Shown: piece by piece, positions 1 to 10,589 of the stretch | Layout: each line of letters opens with the position of its first letter | Numbering within the stretch: the stretch's first letter is position 1 | Source: Bagarius yarrelli | Lineage: Eukaryota > Chordata > Actinopteri > Siluriformes > Sisoridae | Reading direction: 5' to 3' | Length of the DNA stretch: 64,000 bases | Assembly: GCA_005784505.1 (NCBI GenBank) | Contig: VCAZ01000003.1 | Location: 9,985,510 to 10,049,509 of the forward strand | Made by a program: the position numbers and the translations under genes | Notes under the pieces: model-generated | Database searches by the model: none | What the model saw: the letters and a program-made list of their open reading frames with translations, nothing else | Told to the model about the DNA's origin: nothing

Positions 1-557
1 GAATGGCCTCATGTATTAATTTTGCCCGGAGCCCCCAATTCATTCTGTTGAATCTCTGTATACATAAATACAGTTGCTTATCAATAAAATGACCTTGCAA
101 ATTTGTTGAAACATGTTTTATCAGGCAAAGATCTCCAAAGCAATTTAGTTATTAGTACAAAAGTAAAGCAGAAGTAGAAGAATTGTTGCTTCAATTATTA
201 GCAGAGGTGTTGTTAAACGCCCTAAAAAGTGGAAAAGGTCTTAGCTCAGTGCTTAAGGTGTTACTCTGCTACTCAGAAGAACAAATAGATAAAACTCTAT
301 AAATAAAGCTGCAACTAAAGGACTCTTCCGCAAAGCCATTAACCATCAGCTGCACATTTGTAAAAATAAAATCATGTTCAAAATCATATATATACACACA
401 CACATTATCCAAAGCAACGTACAAATAAGCAATTAAAGCTAAACTGTTGTCATAATCATACATTAAAAAAAATGTTTAGGAAACAAATGTATAATAACCA
501 CAAGGACTATAGAGTTGCACTGGGCTCTCATTCAAAAGACTGTATCCTAAATACTTC

Positions 558-563
558 TTTATT
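558..563 (-). terminator. poly(A) signal AATAAA for the minus-strand terminal exon
   Basis: The plus strand reads TTTATT, so AATAAA reads on the minus strand, about 100 nt after the TAA at 662-664. A second overlapping copy follows at once (AATAAATAAA). Position and orientation fit 3' end formation of the unidentified gene. Confidence 0.4.
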
Positions 564-661
564 TATTGTCGATTGGTTCTTTTAGCTGTAAACACCGAAC
601 TACTCGATCCATATATGGTTGTATAGAATGTCTTTGTACACAGCAACACTCTATTTTTACA

Positions 662-832
662 TTAAACCCTCTTCCAGCATGACAAAACCTCTGTGAAGTC
701 CCTGAGCTCCATGAAGACATGGTTTGCCAAGTTTAGAGTGTAATAATACAAATGTCCAGAGCCCTTGACCACAACCAGCCTGTGTACCTCTGGGATGAAC
801 TGAAACACTGACTGCACCCCAGACCTCCTCAG
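662..832 (-). CDS. 3'-terminal coding exon of an unidentified gene (partial)
   Basis: A 57-codon exon read on the minus strand. It starts right after a good acceptor (pyrimidine-poor tract ending TTACAG at 833-838) and ends at TAA 664-662. It reads like real protein: VHRLVVVKGSGHLYYYTL is followed by LRDFTEVLSCWKRV and the stop. The alternation of hydrophobic and polar residues (RLVVVKGSGHLYYYTL) would fit beta-strands, possibly a propeller blade, but that is only an impression. An AATAAA lies about 100 nt downstream of the stop, which supports a true gene end. No further upstream exons could be assigned between here and tiprl, so the rest of the gene may be interleaved or the exon may belong to a gene I do not recognise. 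An open frame also continues 11 codons upstream to an ATG at 865. No function is claimed. Confidence 0.45.
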   Translation of the reverse strand: MRRSGVQSVFQFIPEVHRLVVVKGSGHLYYYTLNLANHVFMELRDFTEVLSCWKRV

Positions 833-865
833 CTGTAATCTACGTAAAACAATTCTTTCCAGCAT

Positions 866-1674
866 AGGGAAGCTTACTAAAACATTATAACAGGAAATAC
901 ATTTAGAACAGGATGTTTAAGAATTAACACATTTAATTGTGATCGTCAAGTGTCCACAAATATTTGGCCAGGCAATGCAGGTGCATAAAGCTGCATTCCA
1001 GAAACTGTGCCACAATGCAAGTAAAATGTTTAGAAATGACTTTTATACCATCATTATTTTTATTCTTATTGTTTATGTTGTTGTTTATATCATACATATG
1101 TATTTTTGTAATATATAAACCCTTTATACATTTAACAGATAAATAATCTTTAATGTAAGTTAGGAAGACCAGTTCAGAGAAAGTGGCTGCGTGGTTGTCG
1201 GTGGTATAAGGCCAATGGAGTGAAAGATAACGCTAGCTTTTTAAAAAAAAAACATAGATAAGCCACTAGCAAGAAAACAACAGGCTGTATATCTTAAACA
1301 CAAAACAAGTGTAAGCTGTTTAGTAGCCTCAGTCTGCGTTATTTTATGTAGCACCATAAAGAAATGATGTGGGGTTTTTTACTGTTTCTGCTATATATGG
1401 CTGAAATGACAATAAAAGCTCCTTAATAAAAGAGCTTCTTGATTCAGACATCACACCCATGGACCGCTGGCTGGAAATTGTGGTGGGAGTTCTGGGTTGG
1501 ATTATGGTCTTTACAATTTCGGCTGTAAGGCCAGGCGGTAGCAGCTTGTGAACCTGTGTAATCCCTACTCCTTCACTGTTGCAGCCCCTACACCCTCAGA
1601 GGAGTAGGGCTCACAACGTTTCTCTTCTGGGCCCTTACATATAAGAAGCTCTGCCCCTGCCTAGCAGCCTTAAA
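866..1674. other. no gene seen
   Basis: AT-rich sequence with short poly(A) and poly(T) runs. Only short chance open frames are present, none with splice context or recognisable motifs. It may contain upstream intron sequence of the minus-strand gene ending at 662. Confidence 0.4.
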
Positions 1675-1677
1675 GCT

Positions 1678-1857
1678 CTAAAGACGGGGTGGCAGTTAGC
1701 GCTTGAATCGCATCTGGATCAACCTCTCCTTCGCCATCCAGGTCCAGCAGGTCAAACTGTTGGGCCTGAAGCATCGCCATAGTGCTAAACATAGCCTTAC
1801 TGACTAGGCCTGAGGTGGTGAGCCAGGCCGAATAAGGCTTCTCCCGGGACCTTTACA
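1678..1857 (-). pseudogene. degenerate DIRS-like retrotransposon gag fragment
   Basis: On the minus strand an open frame of about 57 codons contains AMLQAQQFDLLDLDGEGEV followed by DPDAIQAL. That pattern (xLQAYQADLLxDLDEGExVxPDAxxEL) is the one I remember from the gag-like ORF of fish DIRS-type tyrosine-recombinase retrotransposons. The frame is closed by TAA on the upstream side (near 1851-1853) and by a stop after SLEL, so only a fragment is left. The assignment rests on memory of the family motif and is tentative. A low-complexity coding-like stretch continues for about 80 nt beyond the stop. Confidence 0.4.
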
Positions 1858-1913
1858 TCTAAACAGTGCTTTGCAATAATTATATATAATATTTTATTGA
1901 ATAAAATAGTACA

Positions 1914-2125
1914 TGGGCAGCGTGGTGGTTAGTGGTTAGCACTGTTGCCTCACACTGGGTACTTCGGTTTCCTCCCACAGTCCAAAAACATGTATGTTAT
2001 GTTGATTGGTGATTCTAAATTGCCCATACAAGTAAGTAAGTGTGTGTGTGGCCCTGTGATGGACTGGCAACTTGTCCTTTCAGCCTTTCAGAGACGGCTG
2101 GGATAGACTTTAGCAGATCCAGGAT
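1914..2125 (+). repeat. SINE family B copy, 5' end abbreviated
   Basis: It contains the series GTTAGCACTGTTGCCTCACA, CGGTTTCCTCCCACAGTCC, GATTGGTGATTCTAAATTGC and GTGGCCCTGTGATGGACTGG, ending with CGGCTGGGATAGACT. The same blocks recur at 22030-22300, 55575-55962 (minus) and 59168-59465. The head has a tRNA-like A-box region. The middle section with the B box and the 'gtttgcatgttctccc' block is missing here. Confidence 0.75.
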
Positions 2126-2832
2126 TATATTTTTTAACATTATATTTCCAGATCATAGCCAGTCTGCCATTTCTTTATTATTGATAATCTAATGAATTAA
2201 ATTATTCAGTCGCTGTAGTTTGACATTTTTCTTTATAGAAGCTGCTAAATAAGCAAAAAAACAAAAACAAAACAACCCTCCAAATTTACCAGAGCAACAG
2301 AAATGATAGGTGGAACCATTAAACTGTAGTTAAAGTTTCACACCGGAAGCATTTTGCAGTCGAACTTCATGTACATGGACGCTGCAGGTAGATTTTAGCT
2401 GCGATAATTACACAATAAATAATCCAGTTTAAAGCTTGAACCTGGTGGTCGACGTCCTTTAAAGGGTTTAACTATCGCAGTCGACATTTATTCAGTATTA
2501 AATCTGGAATGTTTCCTGCGAGCAGATAAGCGCCGTGTTTTGGTGCACAGTAGCGTGAAGTGCTCTCATAGAGTCAACTTTAAACAGTTTAGCTGTGGTT
2601 TTTATTGTAATTAAATTTATAGCCTGTGTTTTAACATTATTTTAAAATGTATTATAACTGAATTGTGTAAGTATCGTCTGGACAGTGCAGTCGGTATATA
2701 CCGGTGTTATTTGTGTGGTTTATTAAACATTAGTGCACAGGTTCCTGCTCTAGACTCGGATTGATGTGTCTAAAACAGCTACTTTACCTAATTAACTTGT
2801 TTGGGATTTTATTCAGGTCAACATCTTCAGCT
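2126..2832. promoter_or_regulatory. presumed tiprl promoter and 5' UTR region
   Basis: The 700 bases upstream of the tiprl start codon hold no ORF of note. CpG density rises locally near 2340-2530 (gtcgacg, gcagtcgac, gcgccgtg). A possible 5' UTR acceptor TTTATTCAG sits at about 2811-2819, just before the coding start, which would place the transcription start further upstream. No TATA box stands out. This is an inference from position, not a mapped promoter. Confidence 0.3.
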
Positions 2833-4837
2833 ATGTCCACAATATCCCATGGCTTTAAAAGCAGCAAGCAAGACTTCACATTCGGGCCATGGAAGGTCAC
2901 CTCAGCAAAGACCCATATTATGAAATCTAAAGATATCGAGCGGTGAGCTTTATTCTCCCACGTTTTGGCGCTGTAGAAGTGTGTTTGTAGAAATAATCGA
3001 ATTATTTGCGCTATATTAACGCAAACAGTGATTTATCCTGGTTTTGATGGCTTCTTGTGAAGGTTAGCGGAGGAGATGCACATGCCGTCTCTCCCGGAGA
3101 TGCTTTTCGGAGACAACGTGCTGCGCGTTCAGCACACCGATGGCTTTGGCATTGAGTTTAATGCTCTCGACGCTCTTAAGCGGGTCAACAATTTGCAGCA
3201 TTCTGTACAAGTGGCGTGTGCGCAGGAGTGGCAAGAAAGCAGGTGTGGGTAACATTCGTCGCATCCACAAGCCAGATAAACACATTTAATGTGGCTTAGA
3301 CTCATGTCTGTGTTGTGTTTCGCTGCAGAGCTGATTCCGAACACAAGGATGTCGTAAAGCGTTATGACTGGACCTACACGACAGATTATAAAGGCACGTT
3401 ACTTGGAGAAGACCTGCAGATAAAAGTAATGTTGCACATTTTTCCGCTTGTCGTTATATCCTTCCTTATGATCTGAATTTATCCTGCCAACCGACTATCC
3501 TAACAGTCATGATGTTGGATCTTTTGATGGTTCCCAGGTGTCTCCTACATCCGAGCGGATCGACCTGGAGAAACTGAAAGCTCGGGAGCAGATCATGTTC
3601 TTCGAGGACGTGCTGCTGTTTGAGGACGAGCTCCATGATCACGGTGTTTCTATGATTAGTGTGAAAATTGTGAGTCACATGCTGTCAAATTGTGACTCAA
3701 ATCTCTGCATCTGAAAGAAAGCTTTTAATCCAGACTTAAACTGTTCGGTGTGTGTTTTAGAGAGTGATGCCCACCAGTTTCTTCGCACTGCAGCGTTTCT
3801 TCCTGAGAGTCGATGGAGTTTTGATTCGGATCAATGACACGCGTCTCTATCACGAAGTAAGTAAACCTTGTTTTTCCCCATTCACTTCCTTTTTACATTT
3901 CAGGCATTTGGTAGACACCAGCCATTTTGGGAACGTGGTAGTGCAGTGGTTAAGGTGTTGGACCGCTGATTCAAAGATCAGGGTTTGATTCCCAGCACCA
4001 CGAAGCTGCCACTGGTGGGCCCCCAATTGCTCAGCTGTATGAATGAGTCGCTCTGCTGTTAATGTAAATGGTAGACCCCCTTATTTAGACATTGATCACG
4101 TTTATCATAACTGAGCAGTTGAGGGTTAAGGGCCTTGCTCAGGGGCCCAGCAGGGGCAGGGTGCTTTGACCTGAATTAAATACGCTTAAAAAACGGTTTA
4201 AAAACACGTCTAACACCTAATTATTCAAGCCAGTAATTTAATCAGTCATGTGGTATCAGTGCAGTGCAGAACATCATGCTGTTACAGTCCATCATTTTGG
4301 GAGGTTCATGTCAACTATCAGACTGGGTTAAAATAGTATTTAATGCCAGATGCACAACTTTTGTGGAAACCTAACCATTACAACCTTATATTTTAAACAT
4401 CATCTTCTATAAGTCTGTTCTATAGTTGAACATCTATTCCTGATGTTTGGATGGTGATGTGATAATAGAGAAATGTGTTAGGATGTGATTATTTCATTTG
4501 ATATGATTTCATTAATTGAACTGACGAATCAGTAAAATGTGGTGTGCATTCATTCTTTATATTTGTCTACAGGCAGGAAAAAACTACATGCTGCGGGAGT
4601 TCAGCTCACGAGAAAGTAAAGTATCTGCTCTTCAGGTGAGAAACAGGCTGCTGGACTGAGCTAAAAATTCAGCTGTGCATTACAATTCGCTTAAAGTGAT
4701 GATTTTATCCTTTTTTGGTGTAAAATGATCCCTAACCTTTCTGAATATATTACATTCACTTTTCTGAAAAGGCAGCTGGTTTTAAAAAACATTTAAGGGG
4801 CACAAACAAACTAAATATTTCAACTGTTAGTAATGCG

Positions 4838-4920
<83 letters not shown>

Positions 4921-5670
4921 AGAGAGAGAGAGAGAGAGAGATGATAAATAGAGATGATGTATCAGTACTGATGGCTATAATTAATCCCAAATATTATGTT
5001 AGTTAACTGCTTAAAAATGGATTATATGTTGCATTAATCAGTGAATTTGAGTTCAGTGTGTGTTTATTATCAGAAGTTATTTATTATCAGTAGTTTAGTA
5101 ATAATCATTTGGATGGTTCTGCCTTTTCAGAGATAAAAGTTGCAATATTAAAAAAGAAACAAAAAGAAAGTAATAAAAGGCATGACTTACATTCATCCAG
5201 CCCTAAGTAAGAACAGTCTGATCATATAAGGCCAAACATATGAAAATATATTGGTTCAGAACTGAAGTGGGAGGGGAACAAATTTAAACAAGCCAAATAA
5301 TTCTCACACTCATATCACACGCTTTTTAAAAGTTAATAGACCAACATACACACTCGTTTGTCCTCCACACCGCACACAGTTGATTTTGGATCCAATGATA
5401 ATACTAATATTCATATTCCAACTAAATGTGTTAATTTCTGTTATTAGTTTGCAATATATTTAACTTATTATTAACCCCCGCATTCACCAGCTGCCTCCTT
5501 CTTTCGGAGGTTGTTTGTTTTCATGTTCCCTCTGTTTTTGTCTGCAGCATGTTCCTCCTGCCCTGTACACAGACCCTAATGAGATTGTGCAGCATTTACC
5601 GCTGACACTCACAGAGTGTGAGAAACTCCAATTCCCAGAGCCGCAGCCACTAACCGCGTCTCCACAGTGA
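2833..5670 (+). CDS. tiprl: TIPRL, TOR signalling pathway regulator-like (TIP41 family), 7 coding exons
   Basis: Coding exons: 2833-2942, 3063-3242, 3329-3425, 3538-3669, 3761-3856, 4573-4635, 5548-5670. All introns are GT-AG and the phases join to 266 codons plus TGA (human TIPRL has 272). The translation follows the TIP41 family throughout: HGFKSSKQDFTFGPWKVTSA near the N-terminus, then KTHIMKS, MPSLPEMLFGDNVL, YDWTYTTDYKGTLLG, FEDELHDHG, FFLRVDGVLIRINDTRLYHE and MLREFSSRESKVSALQ. TIPRL binds PP2A, PP4 and PP6 catalytic subunits and, in yeast (Tip41), modulates TOR signalling; it acts in the cytosol. The ATG at 2833 was chosen over an in-frame ATG at 2761 because homology starts just after it and the upstream stretch looks like 5' UTR or intron. 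Intron 5 carries a SINE fold-back, and intron 6 a long (TA)n(GA)n tract. The last 10 or so residues are not conserved with human. Confidence 0.95.
3888..4168. repeat. SINE family A fold-back (minus fragment, plus copy, minus copy) in tiprl intron 5
   Basis: The plus-strand copy starts about 3930 with a tRNA-like head (AGTGCAGTGGTTAAGGTGTTGG, with a B box GGGTTTGATTCCC) and runs to about 4055. It is flanked on the left by a short reverse fragment of the tail (catttggtagacacc). On the right a reverse copy of the middle part reads gagggttaagggccttgctcaggggcccagc. The two arms can therefore pair. Confidence 0.75.
4843..4941. repeat. (TA)n followed by (GA)n microsatellite, tiprl intron 6
   Basis: About 74 bases of TA dinucleotide with one interruption pass straight into about 11 GA units. 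The compound array lies between tiprl exons 6 and 7. Confidence 0.95.
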
Positions 5671-6155
5671 CCCAGAAATTAGATGTGTCAAACCCCAGAG
5701 TGCTGAACTGGGATCAGTTTGTTGCTGCTTACTGAATACTGTACACGGTTCTCCGCACAGTGACAGCTAAACCCTGATTTAGCATTCAGACACTGACATG
5801 TTCGATTGATGGTGAACCAGGAAATGGAGCTGTAACAAGCTGCGAGGATGTAACATCCAAAAAATGCACATCTATCAACTCTCAGCTCTGTGTAAAGACT
5901 TCAATAATGAATCACTTACTCATTGTCTGCTTCAGTCACTGTTAATAGATCATACGTTCGAGTTGGATTCATTCACACACAATGTAACCACAATGGTGAA
6001 GCGTGAATGTGATTTTATTTTTATTTTATTTTTTTTGGAAACAGTAGAAAAAAAACAGTTTTGTTGGTTAATTATGGGTCCGAACTATGTTTGAAAAATG
6101 ATTTATTAAAACTATGTTTTTGTAACGTTCATTCTTCTGTGTGTTTTATTTAAAT

Positions 6156-6161
6156 AATAAA
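6156..6161 (+). terminator. tiprl: tiprl poly(A) signal AATAAA
   Basis: AATAAA lies 486 nt after the tiprl TGA, in AT-rich sequence (tttaaataataaaaaacac). It is the best placed signal before the LINE begins. Confidence 0.6.
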
Positions 6162-6483
6162 AAACACAAGGGTCATGCTGGGGGTTGAGATTGTGGAGCT
6201 ATTGCTAAAATGTGTGTTGCTGCTGGTGATTTGGGACTGGATAAGGACTAAACATGTGAGAGCAGCATGTTATATTAAAGCCGTTGTTGTCCGATATGTG
6301 CAATTACACAAAATTAAATCAAACAAACTGCACAATGTGAAACCCACCAAGTTTATTAAGGCCACAAATGAGTCTTATGATACACTGTGTTTGTGTGCTG
6401 CAGATCATGTAACTGTGAACAATCTCTAAATCAATTTCAGACCATATTTATCCTAGAATATATTGTATATATTGTATATTCCT

Positions 6484-9363
6484 GATCTGAAGCTAGGATT
6501 GTTAAACATTAGATCTCTTACTTCTAAAGCACTTATGGTTAATGAAATGATCTCAGATCTGGAGTTTGACATTTTATGTTTAACAGAAACCTGGATTAAA
6601 CCGGACGAGTATGTAGCATTAAATGAAGCTAGTCCTCCAGCTTTCAGCTACATACATCAGCCTCGCCCTAATGGTAGAGGTGGAGGCGTAGCAGTTATTT
6701 ATAATAATAATCTAACTATTGTACAGAAACATGGACGTAACTTTAATTCATTTGAAGCTCTCTACAGTAACCTTACATCTGCAGAGACAAATAATAAACA
6801 GAGCCAATCAATTTCTCTAGTTCTTATTTACAGACCTCCAGGTCCGTACTCTGAATTTCTTAGTGAATTTGCAGATTTTCTGTCTAACCTGGTTGTCTCC
6901 GCTGATAAAGCGTTAATTGCTGGAGACTTTAATATTCATTTTGAAAACTCAGACGACCCGCTGAGAACAGCATTTATGTCTCTACTCGACTCAGTGGGAG
7001 TAAATCAGTGTGTAATGGGACCCACTCATAAAGCTGGTCACACGTTAGATTTAATACTATCTCTCGGAATAAGTATAAGTAATATAGTAACAACTCCTCA
7101 GTGCGAAATTATTTCTGATCACCATCTTATATCGTTTAAAATGCGTCATACTAATAGTGCATCTGTAGCGCCGCGCTACCGCTTTAAACGTACATTTACT
7201 TCAACTTCTGCTCAGAGCTTTATTAATTGTCTTCCAGACTTGTCTTCTGTCATTGGATCGCCGTCTGATCCAACAGAACTCGAGCAGGCGACTGAATATA
7301 TAGATGCCGCATTCCGCTCTACATTAGATAACGTGGCTCCAGTTAAAAGAAAAATAATTAAAGATAAGAAACTCGCTCCATGGTATAATGAACACACGCG
7401 CTCTTTAAAAACAGAGCGCCCGTAAACTAGAAACGTAAATGGGCGCCGAACTAGATTGCTGGTTTTTCCAGGCAGCATGGAAAGAGGGAATTCTAGCTTA
7501 TAAAAAAGCTCTTAGTGTAAATAGATCAACGTATCTTTCTAACCTTATTGAAGATAATAAAAATAATCCTAGATTTCTATTCGATACCGTCGCAAAATTA
7601 ACTAGGAATAAGACATCCTCAGAAACCTGCACCATAACTGCGTGCAGCAGTGAGGATTTCATGAACTTCTTTGATAATAAAATTGCAAACATTAGGCAGA
7701 AAATTAACGTTTTAAAACCAGACCTTTCGAATGATTCTGATGATCAACTAACCGCATCAGATCAGAACTTAGAAAATTTTACTCCTTTGGAAGAGAAAAA
7801 CCTAATCGCACTCATCTCTTCCACAAAACCGTCAACTTGTGTGTTAGATCCGATACCAACACACTTTCTTAAGCAAATTGTACCGGCAGTATCAGAACCC
7901 CTGTTGAAAATAGTTAACTCTTCTTCTCTCAGCAGTGGGTATGTTCCCAAATCTTTTAAATTAGCAGTGATTAGTGATTAAACCTTTAATTAAGAAACCT
8001 GACCTTGACCAAAATGAACTATAGACCGATATCTAACCTTCCGTTTGTCTCTAAAAAAATTCTAGAGAAGGTAGTTGCGCAACTGTGCTCATACTTACAA
8101 AGAAATAACATACATGAACTTTATCAATCAGGATTCAGGCCTCACCACAGCACAGAGACAGCACTGGTCAAAGTAGCTAATGACCTCTTACTGGCATCCG
8201 ACCAAGGTTGTGTCTCATTGCTTATATTACTTGACCTTAGTGCGGCCTTCGACACTATAGATCACGATATTCTTCTCCGCAGATTAGAAAAATTAGTAGG
8301 AATTAAAGGAACAGCTCTTGCGTGGCTCAGGTCCTATTTAACCGATCGTTACCAGTTTGTAGATTTAAATGTGTGATTATTCTGCGTGCTCCCGTGTAAA
8401 GTATGGTGTTCCACAGGGCTCGGTTTTAGGCCCACTTCTTTTCTCTCTTTACATGCTGCCTCTGGGAAACATAATCCGTAAGCATGATATCAGTTTCCAC
8501 TGTTACGCTGATGACACACAGTTATACGTCTCATCAAGGCCTGATGCGAAAGGCCAGTTTAATAAAATTGAGCAATGTGTGTGAAGGAAGTAAGAGATTG
8601 GATGCTTTGCAATTTCCTCTTGCTTAACCCTGACAAGACGGAGGAGGTTCTGGTTCTAGGACCACAGGTAGCTAAAAGTAAGCTTCCTGATCACACCTTA
8701 ACCCTAGACAGTCTTTCTGTTTCACCAAGTGCAACAGTAAAAGATCTGGGTGTGATTTTAGACTCCAATCTCTCATTTGAAGCCCATGTCGATAATATTA
8801 GCAGGATAGCGTTTTATCATCTCAGAAATATCGCTAAAATAAGAAATATCTTGTCGCTTACTGATGCTGAAAAATTAGTTCATGCGTTTATCACATCCAG
8901 GCTGGACTACTGTAACGCTTTACTGTCTGGATGTTCAACTAGGTGCATTAATAAACTTCAGCTAGTCCAGAACGCAGCAGCGAGAGTCCTCACTAGAACT
9001 AAAAGATACGAGCACATCACGCCGGTCCTATCCGCACTGCATTGGCTCCCAGTGAGACACCGCATTGATTTTAAAATACTACTTTTAACCTACAAAGCTC
9101 TAAATGGTCTCGCGCCGCAGTACTTAAGCGGACTTCTAGTGTCTTACGTTCCACCACGCCTACTTCGATCAAAGGATGCAGGCTGCCTGTCAGTACCGCG
9201 TATTATAAAAACTACAGCAGGGGGCAGAGCCTTTTCCTACAGGGCCCCTATGCTATGGAATAACCTCCCTATGTATGTTCGGGAATCAGACACAGTCTCA
9301 GTGTTTAAGTCCAGGTTAAAAACATATTTATTTAATCAAGCCTTTTGTATTGATTCCCCTTAG
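6484..9363 (+). pseudogene. LINE endonuclease-reverse transcriptase ORF, with frame changes
   Basis: Five overlapping or near-adjacent open segments cover the protein: 6463-7425, 7439-7981, 8005-8376, 8369-8584 and 8575-9363, alternating between two frames. The endonuclease domain shows LNIRSL, LCLTETW, AGDFNIHF and SDHHLISF. The RT shows MNYRPISNLPFVSKKILEKV, SGFRPHHSTETALVKV, LDLSAAFDTIDHDILLRRL, YGVPQGSVLGPLLFSLYM and the catalytic YADDTQLY. After the RT comes the usual C-terminal part (LDYCNALLSGCS, ALHWLPVRHRIDFKILLLTY, APMLWNNLP). At least four frame changes (near 7425-7440, 7980-8005, 8370 and 8580) show it cannot make an intact protein as it stands. The few lesions suggest a fairly young insertion, or a few sequencing indels. 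Confidence 0.85.
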
Positions 9364-9656
9364 ATAAAGGAGCAGATCTGGGGGACTCATGGGTGTTGAG
9401 TATTAAGGTTATCTGGTATGTTGAGATGCTGTCTTCCCCGCTCTTATTGATCACGGTGTTGATGATGAGAGCGGCTGGTGCTTAACATATCAGGGAGCCC
9501 TCATGTCTGTGTTTCCCTCTGGTTCTCCTTTTAGTTATGCTGACCTAGTTAGTTCTGCCGGAGTCCATCCTTGCACTCTACATTTTTCACTTAATCAATC
9601 CAAACCGTGTGATTACATTGTCACTTAACTGTTTTCCTTCTTTTTGACTTCCTTTC

Positions 9657-9657
9657 A

Positions 9658-9707
<50 letters not shown>

Positions 9708-9708
9708 G
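9657..9708. repeat. (CT)n microsatellite in the LINE 3' UTR
   Basis: About 26 CT units with one interruption lie between the RT stop and the LINE tail. Confidence 0.9.
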
Positions 9709-10589
9709 TTGAGCTACATACGCCACAACGGAGCTGCCGGTGATCCAGACCCCACCACCGGCCCGTCCTGTGGGTCCCTTCCCTGTGACCTGCCCAGCGG
9801 ATGAGGCATCACCGGGCGATCTAGGACGACCCACTTCGCCATAAAGACGTTTCGGCTGCTCTAAGGACTAATGATTATAGTTGTTTACACACACACCCAC
9901 GATCTGTAACTTCATGATCCCTGCTACCTGTTTTCACCCAAATGAGGATGGGTTCCCTGCTGAGTCTGGTTCCTCTCAAGGTTTCTTCCTATCTCATCTT
10001 AGGGAGTTTTTCCTTGCCACCGTCGCCCCCGGCTTGCTCATCAGGGACAAACTGATTTATGTTTAATTCTGTTTTATAATTTCTTCAATTGTAAAGCTGC
10101 TTTGTGACAATCATCATTGTAAAAAGCGCTATACAAATAAAACTGAATTGAATTGAATTGAATTGAATATTGGATGATTTTCACATGTTTTGCTTAAGGG
10201 AGAACAACCTTGCACTTTTGTTGCCATAATTCTACTGGATTAGTATTTATAAATGTGAAATTAGAGATGCAAACGCTGTTCCAACATGACCATAACCCTG
10301 TGCACTAAACATCAGAGCTCCATTTAGAGTTCAACCCCATGAACACTTTCGGGGGACCCTGGAACACTAACAGCCACCTCAGGCCTCCTCATCCAACATC
10401 ACGAAGACTCGGGGCTGAATCACGTAATTGCTTGTTTGTTGTTGTTTTTTTTATTATTTTATAAAATATTGATTTAATTATTGATTTAATATTAATTGTA
10501 TATTTAAGCACACATGCTGTGAAGCTTTGGCTCCTCGGTAACAGCAGTAACACTCATGCCGGGAAATCTCGGTACATTAAATGCTACTA

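Larger units (their letters stand above)
6170..10168 (+). mobile_element. L2-clade (CR1 superfamily) LINE, near full length, frame-broken
   Basis: The element holds an apurinic-type endonuclease and reverse transcriptase in one broken coding region, then an 0.8-kb 3' UTR with a (CT)n tract. It ends in the L2-type tail AAAGCGCTATACAAATAAAA followed by tandem TTGAA/GAATT units at 10141-10168. There is no LTR and no poly(A) tail. The left edge is not sharp. An 84-codon open frame at 6175-6429 probably belongs to the 5' part of the element, and no ORF1-type protein is recognisable, so it is probably 5'-truncated. It lies just behind the tiprl poly(A) signal. Clade assignment rests on the RT motifs and on the tail form; CR1-clade relatives cannot be fully excluded. 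Confidence 0.85.

Noticed and set aside
2761..2832. In-frame upstream ATG of tiprl
   Set aside because: Family similarity starts only after the ATG at 2833, and the intervening stretch has an acceptor-like TTTATTCAG, so it is more likely 5' UTR or intron.
6175..6429. 84-codon frame before the LINE endonuclease as a separate gene
   Set aside because: It is contiguous with the LINE, has no known domain, and starts only about 14 bases past the tiprl poly(A) signal; best seen as LINE 5' region.
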